Notes under the pieces: model-generated
Databases searched by the model: none
What the model saw: the letters and a program-made list of their open reading frames with translations, nothing else
What the model was told of the DNA's origin: nothing
Origin: Nocardioides phosphati
GTDB taxonomy: Bacteria > Actinomycetota > Actinomycetes > Propionibacteriales > Nocardioidaceae
Assembly (NCBI RefSeq): GCF_014646375.1
Contig: NZ_BMNI01000001.1
Location: forward strand, 106,572-170,571
Length of the DNA stretch: 64,000 bases
Direction of reading: 5' to 3'
Program-made: the position numbers and the translations under genes
Part shown: positions 50,449 through 57,882 of the stretch, piece by piece
How the letters are laid out: the number at the start of each line of letters is the position of its first letter
Position numbering within the stretch: position 1 is the stretch's first letter

Positions 50449-51684
50449 ATGGGAATCGCCGCTCCGCTGGTCCGGCTCGCCGCACGTGTCGGCAGCCGCA
50501 GGCTCGACCTGTCGCGCCTCGACAGCCTGCCGGACTCGCTCGCGTGGCCGCTGCAGCGTGACGGCGTCGACATCGACCCCCGGCTCACCGACGGGCAGTC
50601 GATCCGCCTGCTCGCCTCCGTGCTCGGCCTGAAGGTCTGGCTGGTGACCGACGCCGAGGCCGGGCGTGCCGTCCTCGCCGAGCCCACGGCGTACTCCACC
50701 GACATCCGCCCGTACGTCGGGGCGCGCGGTGCCGCGGGCGGCGACATCGGCGGCCTGGGGTTCACCGATCCGCCGGAGCACACGGCGCTGCGCAAGCTGG
50801 TGGCGCCCGAGTTCACGAAGCGGAAGCTGGAGGCCCTGCGTCCGCGGATCGCCTCGATCGTCGACGAGCAGCTCGACCTGCTCGACCGCCGTGGCAAGGC
50901 TGGCGACGCCGTCGACCTGGCCGCGACGTTCGCGTTCGACGTGCCCTTCCTCGTGATCTGCGAGCTGCTCGGCCTGCCGCTCGACGACCGGGCCGTCTTC
51001 CGGCAGCTGGGCGGCGCCCGCTTCGACGTGTCGCAGGGCGGCATGGGGGCGTTCGGTGCGATCTCCGGCTCGCGGACCTTCCTCATCGGCGCCACCGAGC
51101 GCCAGCGCATCGAGCCGGGGCCGGGGCTGATCGGCCGTCTGGTGGCCGAGCACCCCGAGATCTCCGACCACGAGCTCGGCGGCGTGGCCGACGGCGTCTT
51201 CACCGGCGGCATGGAGACGAGCGCCGCGATGCTCGCGCTCGGCACCGGCCTCCTGCTCGAGCATGCGGAGTGGTGGGACGCCCTCGCCTCCGGCGCGGAC
51301 CCGGTGCCGGTCGTCGAGGAGCTGCTGCGCCACCTCGCGGTCGTGCAGGTGGCGTTCCCGCGGTTCGCGAAGCAGGACGTCGTCGTCGCCGGCCAGCGGA
51401 TCCGCAAGGGCGACGTCGTGATGGTCTCCATCCCCGGCTCCAACCATGACGGCCGCGAGGGCTTCGACCCCTCGCGCGAGCCGGCGTCGCACCTCGCCTT
51501 CGGCCACGGCATCCACCGCTGCGTCGGCGCCGAGCTGGCCCGGCTCGAGCTGCAGGTCGCCCTGCCCGCCCTTGCGCGGCGCTTCCCGCGCCTCGCCCTG
51601 GCCGGGGACCCGGCGTACCGGCAGACGTCGATCGTCTTCGGTGTCGACGCGATGCCCGTGCGCACCTGCCCCGTCGCGCACTGA
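50449..51684 (+). CDS. Cytochrome P450
   Basis: 411-residue soluble bacterial P450. The I-helix motif reads GGMETS (about 252-257), the ExxR pair is in VVEELLRH (about 289), and the heme-binding loop FGHGIHRCVGAELAR places the thiolate Cys at about 358. The ATG at 50449 follows CAGCAT (50437-50442) by six bases; a frame extending upstream to 50377 adds residues with no P450 similarity. Ferredoxin and reductase partners are not nearby. Substrate is unknown; the neighbouring methyltransferase hints at secondary metabolism. Confidence 0.93.
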   Translation: MGIAAPLVRLAARVGSRRLDLSRLDSLPDSLAWPLQRDGVDIDPRLTDGQSIRLLASVLGLKVWLVTDAEAGRAVLAEPTAYSTDIRPYVGARGAAGGDIGGLGFTDPPEHTALRKLVAPEFTKRKLEALRPRIASIVDEQLDLLDRRGKAGDAVDLAATFAFDVPFLVICELLGLPLDDRAVFRQLGGARFDVSQGGMGAFGAISGSRTFLIGATERQRIEPGPGLIGRLVAEHPEISDHELGGVADGVFTGGMETSAAMLALGTGLLLEHAEWWDALASGADPVPVVEELLRHLAVVQVAFPRFAKQDVVVAGQRIRKGDVVMVSIPGSNHDGREGFDPSREPASHLAFGHGIHRCVGAELARLELQVALPALARRFPRLALAGDPAYRQTSIVFGVDAMPVRTCPVAH

Positions 51685-51763
51685 CCCGTCCTGCGCGTCC
51701 GCCGGAGGCGGTCGTCACACGCGCCACCCCTGTTACACGGCCGATGCATGGCTGTTGCACGTT

Positions 51764-51780
51764 CCCGCTGGTCTAGCGGG
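51764..51780 (+). terminator. Hairpin after the P450 gene
   Basis: CCCGCT-GGTCT-AGCGGG is a perfect 6-bp stem 80 bases after the P450 stop. It may end that transcript or be the first stem of the following leader. Between 51685 and 51763, an imperfect palindrome centred on ATGCAT (about 51743-51748) is the only other element. Confidence 0.4.
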
Positions 51781-51811
51781 CCTGGCTGCCGGGCCGGTGT
51801 CGTCAGCGTTG

Positions 51812-52007
51812 CTTTCGGCGCACGTCGGCCGGTCGATGTGTGCGCGAAAGGTTGCCCCGGGGATGCGCCGACGTAACCGCGGCGGAGCGAGCGCTGGACA
51901 GGATTCCTTCTGAAGCAGGGGCCTCGGGTGGGAGTCCGAGGTGGGAGGGCTGACCAACAACAAGAGCATCCGGTGACTTCTCGGGATCCGGGTGCCCTGA
52001 CGAAGGG
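51812..52007 (+). promoter_or_regulatory. Multi-hairpin leader upstream of the copper/cupredoxin cluster
   Basis: Four stems in order: 51812-51823 with 51840-51850 (11 bp, one bulge); 51922-51927 with 51936-51941; 51966-51973 with 51988-51995 (8 bp, one G-U); and 51995-51998 with 52004-52007. The last includes part of the AAGGGA ribosome site of the gene at 52016. No known riboswitch class is recognised. A 25-codon frame (51837-51914) lies within it but has no ribosome site. Confidence 0.45.
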
Positions 52008-52015
52008 ACAGCTCG

Positions 52016-52681
52016 GTGACCGGGTTCAGAACAGGTGCGATCGACCTCCGCGAGGCAGCGGTCGCGAGTGCACTCGCAGGTGCCGTCGTGGTGGCGCTGG
52101 GCTACGCGTCGGGGCTGGGGCTGCCCGTGCGCAACGACGCCCAGGCGACCCTCGAGCAGCCTGCCCCCGCACCGCAGGTCGCTGCGCCGGCCACGACGGC
52201 CCCGCCCGCCGCCAACGCGCCGGCGATGGCGATGCCGGCCTCCCCGTCGTACGCCGGAGCGAGCGGTGGCATGGCGGGGATGGACATGGGCGGTGCCGGC
52301 AGCGCGCCGACGCCCGCACCGGTCCATCCTGCCCCGACGCCGGAGGCGCACGACCCCGCGCCCGCGCCGGAGCAGGACGACCCCACGTGCGCCGACCTCC
52401 TCGCGGCGCTGCCGGCCTCCGACCTGCCCCTGGTCGGCCCGCTCACCGGCCCGCTCACCGGCCCGCTCACCGGGTCCGTCACCGGCACGGTCGACGGCCT
52501 CGTCGGCGGCCTGCTCGGCAGCGGCTCCACCGGCTCGCTGACGGGTACCCTGAGCGGCTCGCTGGCTCCCGTGACCGACCTGCTCACGACGCCCCTCACC
52601 GGCGGCGAGAAGAGCGCACCGCCCTGCCTGCCCGGCCAGACGACCACCTCGACGGTCGCGACCCGTGAGGCCACGCGATGA
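52016..52681 (+). CDS. Exported Met/Pro-rich protein with low-complexity repeats
   Basis: 221-residue protein with an N-terminal hydrophobic signal or anchor (about 13-33). A Pro/Ala-rich region follows, containing Met clusters (APAMAMPASP and GGMAGMDMGG, about 65-95) of the sort that bind copper(I) in periplasmic proteins, then an acidic stretch. The second half is Gly/Leu/Thr/Ser-rich, including three exact GPLT units encoded by three identical 12-base repeats (52436-52471). Two Cys flank this half (DPTC near 124 and PPCLPG near the end). The GTG at 52016 has an AAGGGA site. Its stop overlaps the CopC-CopD start (ATGA), so a copper role is inferred from Met motifs and operon. Confidence 0.7.
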   Translation: MTGFRTGAIDLREAAVASALAGAVVVALGYASGLGLPVRNDAQATLEQPAPAPQVAAPATTAPPAANAPAMAMPASPSYAGASGGMAGMDMGGAGSAPTPAPVHPAPTPEAHDPAPAPEQDDPTCADLLAALPASDLPLVGPLTGPLTGPLTGSVTGTVDGLVGGLLGSGSTGSLTGTLSGSLAPVTDLLTTPLTGGEKSAPPCLPGQTTTSTVATREATR

Positions 52682-54030
52682 CCCGGTCCAGCAGGCGCGG
52701 CACCCTCCGCCGCGGCGCGCTGCTCGCGGCGCTGCTGCTCGCGGCCTGGTTCGTCCTCGGCTCGACCGGCTCCGCCTCCGCACACACCGAGCTCGTGCAC
52801 ACCGACCCGGCGCAGGGCACCCGGCTCAAGGGCGTTCCGCTGCAGGTCGTCCTGACCTACGGCGAGCCGGTCTCGCTGCACGACGTCACCGTCACGACCG
52901 CGGGCCATGAGCTTCCGCTGACCGCGGTCCCCGGCAAGGAGGACGCTGTCGCGGTCGATCTGCGCGGCGTGACCAGGGCCGAGAAGCTGGTGCTCGCCTG
53001 GCGCGTGGTCGACGAGGCCGACGGCCACGAGACCCACGGCCGCCTGGCCTGGCCGGTCCGTGCCGCCGCCGGCACCGCGGACAGCACCCCCGCTGCGAGC
53101 CCGAGCTCGACCCAGCAGCAGGCAGCCGCCTCCGGGCCGCGCGACCTCGGCGTGGTCGACGGGCTGGCGCGCACCTCCCGCCTCGTCGGCTACGTCGCCC
53201 TCGCTCTGCTCGCCGGTGGCCTCTTCTTCATCGCCGCCCTGTGGCCCGCGGGCGCCGGCGTACGGCGTACGCGGTTGCTGCTCGGCGGTGCCGTCACGGT
53301 CGGGCTGCTGTCGTCGTTCGCCTCGGCCTGCCTCGTGCTCTGGCGCATCGACGGCCACATCTCCCTCGACGGCGCCCTGCACGGACCGCTCGGCGAGGAC
53401 TACGGCCGGCCCGTCGCGGTGCTGGTCCTGCTCTGGCTGCTCGCGTCGGTCGTCGTCGTGGCCCTGGCACAGGGCGGTGCCGCGACGGCGCGCAGCCTGC
53501 CGTGGCGCGTCGGTGCCCTCGTCGTCGCCGGCGGCATGCTCCGCGCGACCGGCATGAGCGGCCACGCGGCCGAGGCGTCGAGCGGCTGGGCCACGCTGGC
53601 CGACCTGCTCCACCTGGTCGCGATCAGCGCCTGGTTCGGCGGGCTCGTCGTCGTGCTCAGCTGCCTGATCCCGTCCTCCGGGCCCGCAGAGGTACGCCGC
53701 ATCGTCGGCCGCTTCTCGGTGGTCGCCCAGGTCTCCGTCGCGCTCATCGTCGGCTCCGGCGTGATCCTGCTGTGGCAGGTCGCCGGTGGCCCGGGCGTGC
53801 TCTTCACGACCCACTACGGCCGCGTGCTCGCGCTCAAGCTCGGCCTCTTCGGCCTGGTGCTGACCGCCGCGCTCTTCAGCAAGCGATGGCTCGACCGCAG
53901 CGTCGGGTCGTCCGGCAGGCGTACCGGGAACGTCCGCCCTCTCACGGCCTCCGTGGCCGCCGAGAGCGCGCTCGTCCTGGCAGTTCTCGGGGCGGCCAGC
54001 GTGCTGGTCACGTCCAGCCCCGGTGTGTGA
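52678..54030 (+). CDS. CopC-CopD fusion copper-handling membrane protein
   Basis: 450-residue protein (YcnJ-like layout). After a signal sequence (about 10-35), a CopC beta-barrel domain (about 36-128) starts with His36 at the mature N-terminus, part of AHTELVHTDPAQG, the conserved copper(II) site; DEADGHETHG later supplies further His. A linker leads to a CopD domain of about eight transmembrane segments (about 155-450), with the conserved DLLHLVAISAWFGGL helix and the HAAEAS stretch. CopC binds extracytoplasmic copper and CopD is thought to move it across the membrane. It is the only clear copper-specific gene in the cluster and anchors its interpretation. Confidence 0.9.
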   Translation: MTRSSRRGTLRRGALLAALLLAAWFVLGSTGSASAHTELVHTDPAQGTRLKGVPLQVVLTYGEPVSLHDVTVTTAGHELPLTAVPGKEDAVAVDLRGVTRAEKLVLAWRVVDEADGHETHGRLAWPVRAAAGTADSTPAASPSSTQQQAAASGPRDLGVVDGLARTSRLVGYVALALLAGGLFFIAALWPAGAGVRRTRLLLGGAVTVGLLSSFASACLVLWRIDGHISLDGALHGPLGEDYGRPVAVLVLLWLLASVVVVALAQGGAATARSLPWRVGALVVAGGMLRATGMSGHAAEASSGWATLADLLHLVAISAWFGGLVVVLSCLIPSSGPAEVRRIVGRFSVVAQVSVALIVGSGVILLWQVAGGPGVLFTTHYGRVLALKLGLFGLVLTAALFSKRWLDRSVGSSGRRTGNVRPLTASVAAESALVLAVLGAASVLVTSSPGV

Positions 54031-54053
54031 ATCCCCTCTGAAAGGAAATCAAG

Positions 54054-54677
54054 ATGAGTTCACTGTCCATGATCGGGACCTCGGGTCGCCGGGGTGCCCT
54101 GGTGACCGCGGCGGCGCTGGCAGGGGCAGGAGCCTCGTTGTCGTTCTTCGCGCTCACCCACGGCGCCCCGGCGTCCCCGGCCAGCCTGGTCAACCAGTCC
54201 GCGTCGGTCCCCGTCGCCGGCCTGCTCCCTGCGCTCGCCCCCGCTCCGGCTGCGGCGCCCGCTGCAGCGGCACCGGCCGCGGTGCCGGTGGCGCCCAAGG
54301 CCGCTCCGAAGGCCATGGCGATGCCGATGGCCGCCCCCGCTGCCACGTCGGAGTGCGCCGGGGCGAAGCCCGCGGCCGACGCGTTCATGCAGCACCTCCA
54401 GGCTGCCCACCTGGCGACGTCGCCGGGCCAGCAGGTCGCCGACGCGACCGACGTCGACGCCTACACGAAGGCCCACACGGTCCTTCTCGGCAACATGCTG
54501 GCGCCGCTCGTCGGTGGCCTCGAGGGCAGCAGCGACTCCTTCCTCCAGCACGTGTACGCCGCCCACCTGGGCGAGTCGCCCACCGAGCAGGTCGCCGACC
54601 TCGCCGACCCCGACCAGTACGTCAAGACCCACACCGTCATGGCCCAGAACATGATCACGCCGCTCGTCGGCTGTTGA
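54054..54677 (+). CDS. Exported protein with two copies of an unrecognised His-containing repeat
   Basis: 207 residues. A signal segment (about 14-34) leads into an Ala/Pro-rich linker (about 55-97) with Met residues (AMAMPMAA). The rest is two tandem copies of a roughly 50-residue unit. Copy 1 has His114, His119 and His141, copy 2 has His166, His171 and His193, in the frame FxQHxxAxHLxxSPxxQVxD followed by YxK(A/T)HTV and NMxxPLxG. One Cys precedes the pair (Cys101) and one ends the protein (Cys207), suggesting a disulfide clasp. The next gene carries the same double unit on a cupredoxin. I do not recognise the domain; metal or cofactor binding by its His is inference. AAAGGA ribosome site. 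Confidence 0.8.
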   Translation: MSSLSMIGTSGRRGALVTAAALAGAGASLSFFALTHGAPASPASLVNQSASVPVAGLLPALAPAPAAAPAAAAPAAVPVAPKAAPKAMAMPMAAPAATSECAGAKPAADAFMQHLQAAHLATSPGQQVADATDVDAYTKAHTVLLGNMLAPLVGGLEGSSDSFLQHVYAAHLGESPTEQVADLADPDQYVKTHTVMAQNMITPLVGC

Positions 54678-54701
54678 TCGCCAACCCACCCCGGGCCCTC
54701 C

Positions 54702-54736
54702 GGGTGCTGGCCGAAGTCGCAGTCGGCGGAGCACCC
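54702..54736 (+). terminator. Hairpin between the two repeat-domain genes
   Basis: GGGTGCT (54702-54708) pairs with AGCACCC (54730-54736), enclosing GCCGA/TCGGC (54710-54714 with 54723-54727). It could reduce read-through or protect the upstream mRNA. Confidence 0.6.
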
Positions 54737-54765
54737 ACCTGGCCCTCAGCTGAGGAGAACCAACG

Positions 54766-55671
54766 ATGAATCCAGGCACCCTGATCTCTGGCTCCACCCT
54801 CGCCGGTGGCCGTCGCGGCGTGTGGCTCCTGCTGCTCGCGGCGCTCGTCGCGGCGGCGCTCTCGTTCGCCGGTCTCCAGGCCCGCGGCGTCGCCTCGACC
54901 GACGTGCTCCGGCAGTCCGCGGCGACGACCACCCACACCGTGATGATCAAGGGCTACGCGTTCTCGCCCGCGTCGCTCACGATCAAGGCCGGTGACACCG
55001 TCACCTGGACCAACATGGACACGGCGCCGCACACGGTGACCGTCACGTCCGGTCCGGAGAAGGTCAACTCCGGCAACCTCTCCAAGGGCGAGAGCTTCAC
55101 CTACACCTTCACCAAGCCGGGCACCTACTCCTACTACTGCGCCGTCCACCCGGACATGAAGGCGACGCTGGTCGTCACGGGCACCGCGCCTACGCCGGCG
55201 CCGACCCCGGCGCCGACCACGCACCCGACGCCCACGCCCACCCCGACCGGCCACCCGACGCCGACCCCGACGGCGCACCCCACGCCGACGCCGACGTCCA
55301 CGCCGACCACCCCGATGCCCATGCCGACCCCGTCGTCGGAGTGCACCGGCGCCAAGGTCGCAGCGGACGCCTTCCTGCAGCACTTCTACGCGGCGCACCT
55401 CCAGGTGTCCCCGCTCGACCAGGTGATGCAGGCGCTCGACATCGACCCGTACACGAAGACCCACACGGTGCTGATCGGCAACATGATCGCCCCGCTGGTC
55501 GGTGGCGGCGAGGACGCGCTCGACGTCTTCCTGCAGCACGTGTACGCCGGCCACCTGGGCGAGTCGCCGACCGAGCAGGTGGCGGACATCGCGAAGCTCG
55601 ACCAGTACGTCAAGACGCACACCGTCCTGATCGGCAACATGCTCGCCCCGCTGAGCGGCTCGGGCTGCTGA
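54766..55671 (+). CDS. Exported cupredoxin fused to the duplicated His-containing repeat
   Basis: 301 residues. A signal or anchor segment (about 18-40) is followed by a plastocyanin-like cupredoxin domain (about 52-138) with the full type 1 copper ligand set: His89 (in APHTV), Cys125, His128 and Met131 (in CAVHPDM). A Pro/Thr repeat linker (about 140-190, with interspersed His) joins it to two copies of the unit seen in the preceding gene: His206, His211 and His233; then His258, His263 and His285. Cys193 and Cys301 bracket the pair. A redox or copper-transfer role with the repeat domain as partner site is inference. The ribosome site is GAGGAGA. A terminator follows. Confidence 0.87.
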   Translation: MNPGTLISGSTLAGGRRGVWLLLLAALVAAALSFAGLQARGVASTDVLRQSAATTTHTVMIKGYAFSPASLTIKAGDTVTWTNMDTAPHTVTVTSGPEKVNSGNLSKGESFTYTFTKPGTYSYYCAVHPDMKATLVVTGTAPTPAPTPAPTTHPTPTPTPTGHPTPTPTAHPTPTPTSTPTTPMPMPTPSSECTGAKVAADAFLQHFYAAHLQVSPLDQVMQALDIDPYTKTHTVLIGNMIAPLVGGGEDALDVFLQHVYAGHLGESPTEQVADIAKLDQYVKTHTVLIGNMLAPLSGSGC

Positions 55672-55705
55672 GCCCCGCGCAGCCCAGCGCGCAGCACTGA
55701 GAGCA

Positions 55706-55746
55706 GGCGGTGGTCCGGCCGTATCGCAGACGGCCGGACCACCGCC
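55706..55746 (+). terminator. Terminator after the cupredoxin-repeat gene
   Basis: A perfect 17-bp stem (55706-55722 with 55730-55746) with a seven-base loop, separating this gene from the next cupredoxin gene. Confidence 0.9.
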
Positions 55747-55787
55747 GACCAGTATCACCCGCCCGACCCCTCCCGGGAGCTGACTCC

Positions 55788-56456
55788 ATGCGAAACACCC
55801 GCCGCCCCACCGCCACCGCCCTCCTTGCCGCCCTCGCCGTGGCGCTGCTGTCGCTCGGCCTCGGCGCCGCGCCGGCCCACGCCGCGGCGTACACGGTGAC
55901 GATCAAGCAGTACCAGTTCGGCAGCGGCGCGCTGACCGTCCAGCAGGGCGACACCGTCACCTGGGTCAACCAGGACGAGGCGCCCCACGACGTCGTCGTG
56001 ACGTCCGGACCGGCGACGTTCCGGTCGCCCATGCTGCAGAAGGGCCAGCGGTGGTCGTACACGCTCGGCACGCCGGGCACCTACTCCTACGTCTGCAGCG
56101 TCCACCCCGACATGCACGGCACGCTCACCGTGAAGGCGAAGCCCGCGCCGACGCCGCAGCCGACGCAGGGAGCGCCGACCCACGCGATGGCGGCGATGCC
56201 GACGACCGCACCCACCACCCCCGCCGGTACGCCGACGACCGCGGCACCGCAGAAGGCCGGGAAGGCCGGCACGGCACACGGCACTGTCGCGGCAGCCCCG
56301 TCGGCCACGACGGCACCCGCACCGACCACGGCCGGCGTCACGCCGGAGAGCACATCGGGCCTGGACCCGCTGCTGCTGGTCGCGGGCGTCGCCGTCGCGG
56401 TGGTCGTCTTCTGCCTCCTGCTGCTCGCCTCACGCCCCGCCGGCAAGCAGAACTGA
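55788..56456 (+). CDS. Membrane-anchored cupredoxin
   Basis: 222-residue surface protein. A cleavable signal peptide (about 1-33, ending in AHAAA) precedes a cupredoxin domain (about 34-116) with type 1 copper ligands His67 (APHDV), Cys103, His106 and Met109 (CSVHPDM). A Pro/Thr/Ala-rich linker (about 118-188), with His and Met residues, leads to a C-terminal transmembrane helix (about 193-216) and a short basic tail, so the copper domain faces outward. It is a second blue-copper protein beside the cupredoxin-repeat fusion. Electron transfer at the cell surface is plausible. GGGAG ribosome site; terminators on both sides make it a separate unit. Confidence 0.87.
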   Translation: MRNTRRPTATALLAALAVALLSLGLGAAPAHAAAYTVTIKQYQFGSGALTVQQGDTVTWVNQDEAPHDVVVTSGPATFRSPMLQKGQRWSYTLGTPGTYSYVCSVHPDMHGTLTVKAKPAPTPQPTQGAPTHAMAAMPTTAPTTPAGTPTTAAPQKAGKAGTAHGTVAAAPSATTAPAPTTAGVTPESTSGLDPLLLVAGVAVAVVVFCLLLLASRPAGKQN

Positions 56457-56461
56457 CACCT

Positions 56462-56514
56462 CGCGCCCCCACACCCGACACCCGGACGTCACCCGGGGTT
56501 GGTGTGGGGGTGCG
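56462..56514 (+). terminator. Terminator after the membrane-anchored cupredoxin
   Basis: A 14-bp stem with one G-U pair (56462-56475 with 56501-56514) encloses a smaller CCCGG/CCGGG hairpin. It ends 11 bases before the next start codon, so it may also affect that gene. Confidence 0.75.
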
Positions 56515-56525
56515 ACCAAGGTGGG

Positions 56526-57599
56526 GTGAACACGCAGCTGGGACGCAGCCTCGTCCCCACCCCTGCTGTCGCCGGCCACCGCGGAGCGAGCGGCCAGCGC
56601 CCGGAGCACACGCTCGAGGCCTACCGCCTCGCGATCCGGATGGGCGCCGACGACATCGAGCTCGACGTGGTCCCGACGAAGGACGGTGTCCTCGTCGCCC
56701 GCCACGACGCCACGCTCTTCGCCACGACCGACGTCGCCGACCACCCCGGGTTCGCCGACCGGCGGACGGTCCGCACCGTCGACGGCCACGAGCACGACGA
56801 CTGGTTCGTCGAGGACTTCACCTTCGCCGAGCTCCGCACCCTCCGGGCGCGCGAGCGGTTCCGCAAGGTCCGTCGCGCCAACACCGAGTTCCACGGCCGC
56901 CTCGCGATCCCGAGCCTCGACGAGGTGCTCACGCTCGTCGAGCTGGAGTCGCGCCTGCTCGGCCGCACCGTCGGCGTGCTCGTCGAGGTCAAGCACGCCG
57001 CCCACTACGCAGCCCGCGGGCTCGACGTGGTGCCGCCGCTGCTCGCCACCCTGCGGGACCACGGCGTCGACCACGCGCGCTCCCGCGTCACGGTGATGAG
57101 CTTCGAGACGACCGTGCTGCGCCAGGTCGCCGCACAGTCGCCGGTCGCGGTCATCCAGCTGCTCGACCGCAAGGGCCGCCCCGCCGACCTCGTCGCGGCG
57201 GGCGACCCCACGACGTACGCGGAGATGGCGAAGCCCGCGGGCCTCGCCGAGATCGCGACGTACGCCGGGGGTGTGGGCGTGCACAAGGAGATGGTGCTGC
57301 CCCGCGACGACGCGGGCCGGACCCGCAAGGTGTCGAAGCTGGTCACGAAGGCGCACAGCCGCTGGCTGACGGTCCACGTCTGGACGCTGCGCGTGGAGAA
57401 CCGCTTCCTGCCCGTCGAGCTCCGCTCCGACGACACCCCGGGCCACCACGGAGACCTCGCCGGGGAGGCACGGCTGCTGCTCGAGGCCGGCGCCGACGGC
57501 CTGATCACCGACAACCCCGACCTCGTTCTCGCTGCCCGCGAGGAGTACCTCGCTGCGCTCGCCACCCGCGCTCGCCGCCGCCTCCCCGTGCGTCGCTGA
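56526..57599 (+). CDS. Glycerophosphodiester phosphodiesterase
   Basis: 357-residue GDPD-family enzyme that hydrolyses glycerophosphodiesters to glycerol 3-phosphate and an alcohol. The catalytic N-terminal block reads AGHRGASGQRPEHTLEAY (about 17-34), with the metal-site DDIELDVVPTKDGVLVARHD (about 42-61) after it, including the acidic pair and second His. A further Glu is in LVEVKH (about 160) and the C-terminal GADGLITDNPDL is typical. No signal peptide is visible, so it is cytoplasmic or non-classically exported. The GTG at 56526 has an AAGGTGG site. It could feed glpD with glycerol 3-phosphate, though the two are far apart. Confidence 0.92.
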   Translation: MNTQLGRSLVPTPAVAGHRGASGQRPEHTLEAYRLAIRMGADDIELDVVPTKDGVLVARHDATLFATTDVADHPGFADRRTVRTVDGHEHDDWFVEDFTFAELRTLRARERFRKVRRANTEFHGRLAIPSLDEVLTLVELESRLLGRTVGVLVEVKHAAHYAARGLDVVPPLLATLRDHGVDHARSRVTVMSFETTVLRQVAAQSPVAVIQLLDRKGRPADLVAAGDPTTYAEMAKPAGLAEIATYAGGVGVHKEMVLPRDDAGRTRKVSKLVTKAHSRWLTVHVWTLRVENRFLPVELRSDDTPGHHGDLAGEARLLLEAGADGLITDNPDLVLAAREEYLAALATRARRRLPVRR

Positions 57600-57624
57600 C
57601 CCGCGGTGGGGAGTCGCGCGTGGC

Positions 57625-57882
57625 TCAGAGGCGCTTGCGCTGCGTGAGCACCGCGGCCACGAGGCCTGCGCCGCCACCGAGCAGCCACGGCACCGGCAGC
57701 AGCCAGCGCAGGTCGTCCTGCGGCACGGTGTCGCTCACGTAGAGCGCCCACACGGTCAGCAGGCCGGCGAAGGCAAGGCCCATCACGAGGTGGCCGATGT
57801 TGACGGGGTGCCGTCCGCCGCGGGGCGTCGTCTCCGGTGCCTCGTCGGGGAGCGGCGGGATCACGGTCGTCTGGTCGTTCAT
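57625..57882 (-). CDS. Small two-helix membrane protein
   Basis: 85-residue protein with a 28-residue Pro-rich cytoplasmic start, two hydrophobic segments (about 30-50 and 58-78) and a basic end (TQRKRL). It overlaps the PspC/LiaF-like gene stop (TGATG) and has a GGAG site seven bases before its ATG, so it is co-translated. A GTG just upstream (57885) is a less likely start. I recognise no family; it probably acts with the envelope-stress protein encoded before it. Confidence 0.7.
   Translation of the reverse strand: MNDQTTVIPPLPDEAPETTPRGGRHPVNIGHLVMGLAFAGLLTVWALYVSDTVPQDDLRWLLPVPWLLGGGAGLVAAVLTQRKRL

Noticed and set aside
51837-51914. 25-codon frame as a leader peptide before the copper cluster
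   Set aside because: No ribosome site or leaderless promoter at its ATG, and no run of regulatory codons.
51812-52007. Possible c-di-AMP (ydaO) or other known riboswitch before the copper cluster
   Set aside because: The conserved blocks of ydaO, SAM, cobalamin and c-di-GMP aptamers are not present in order; kept only as an unexplained structured leader.
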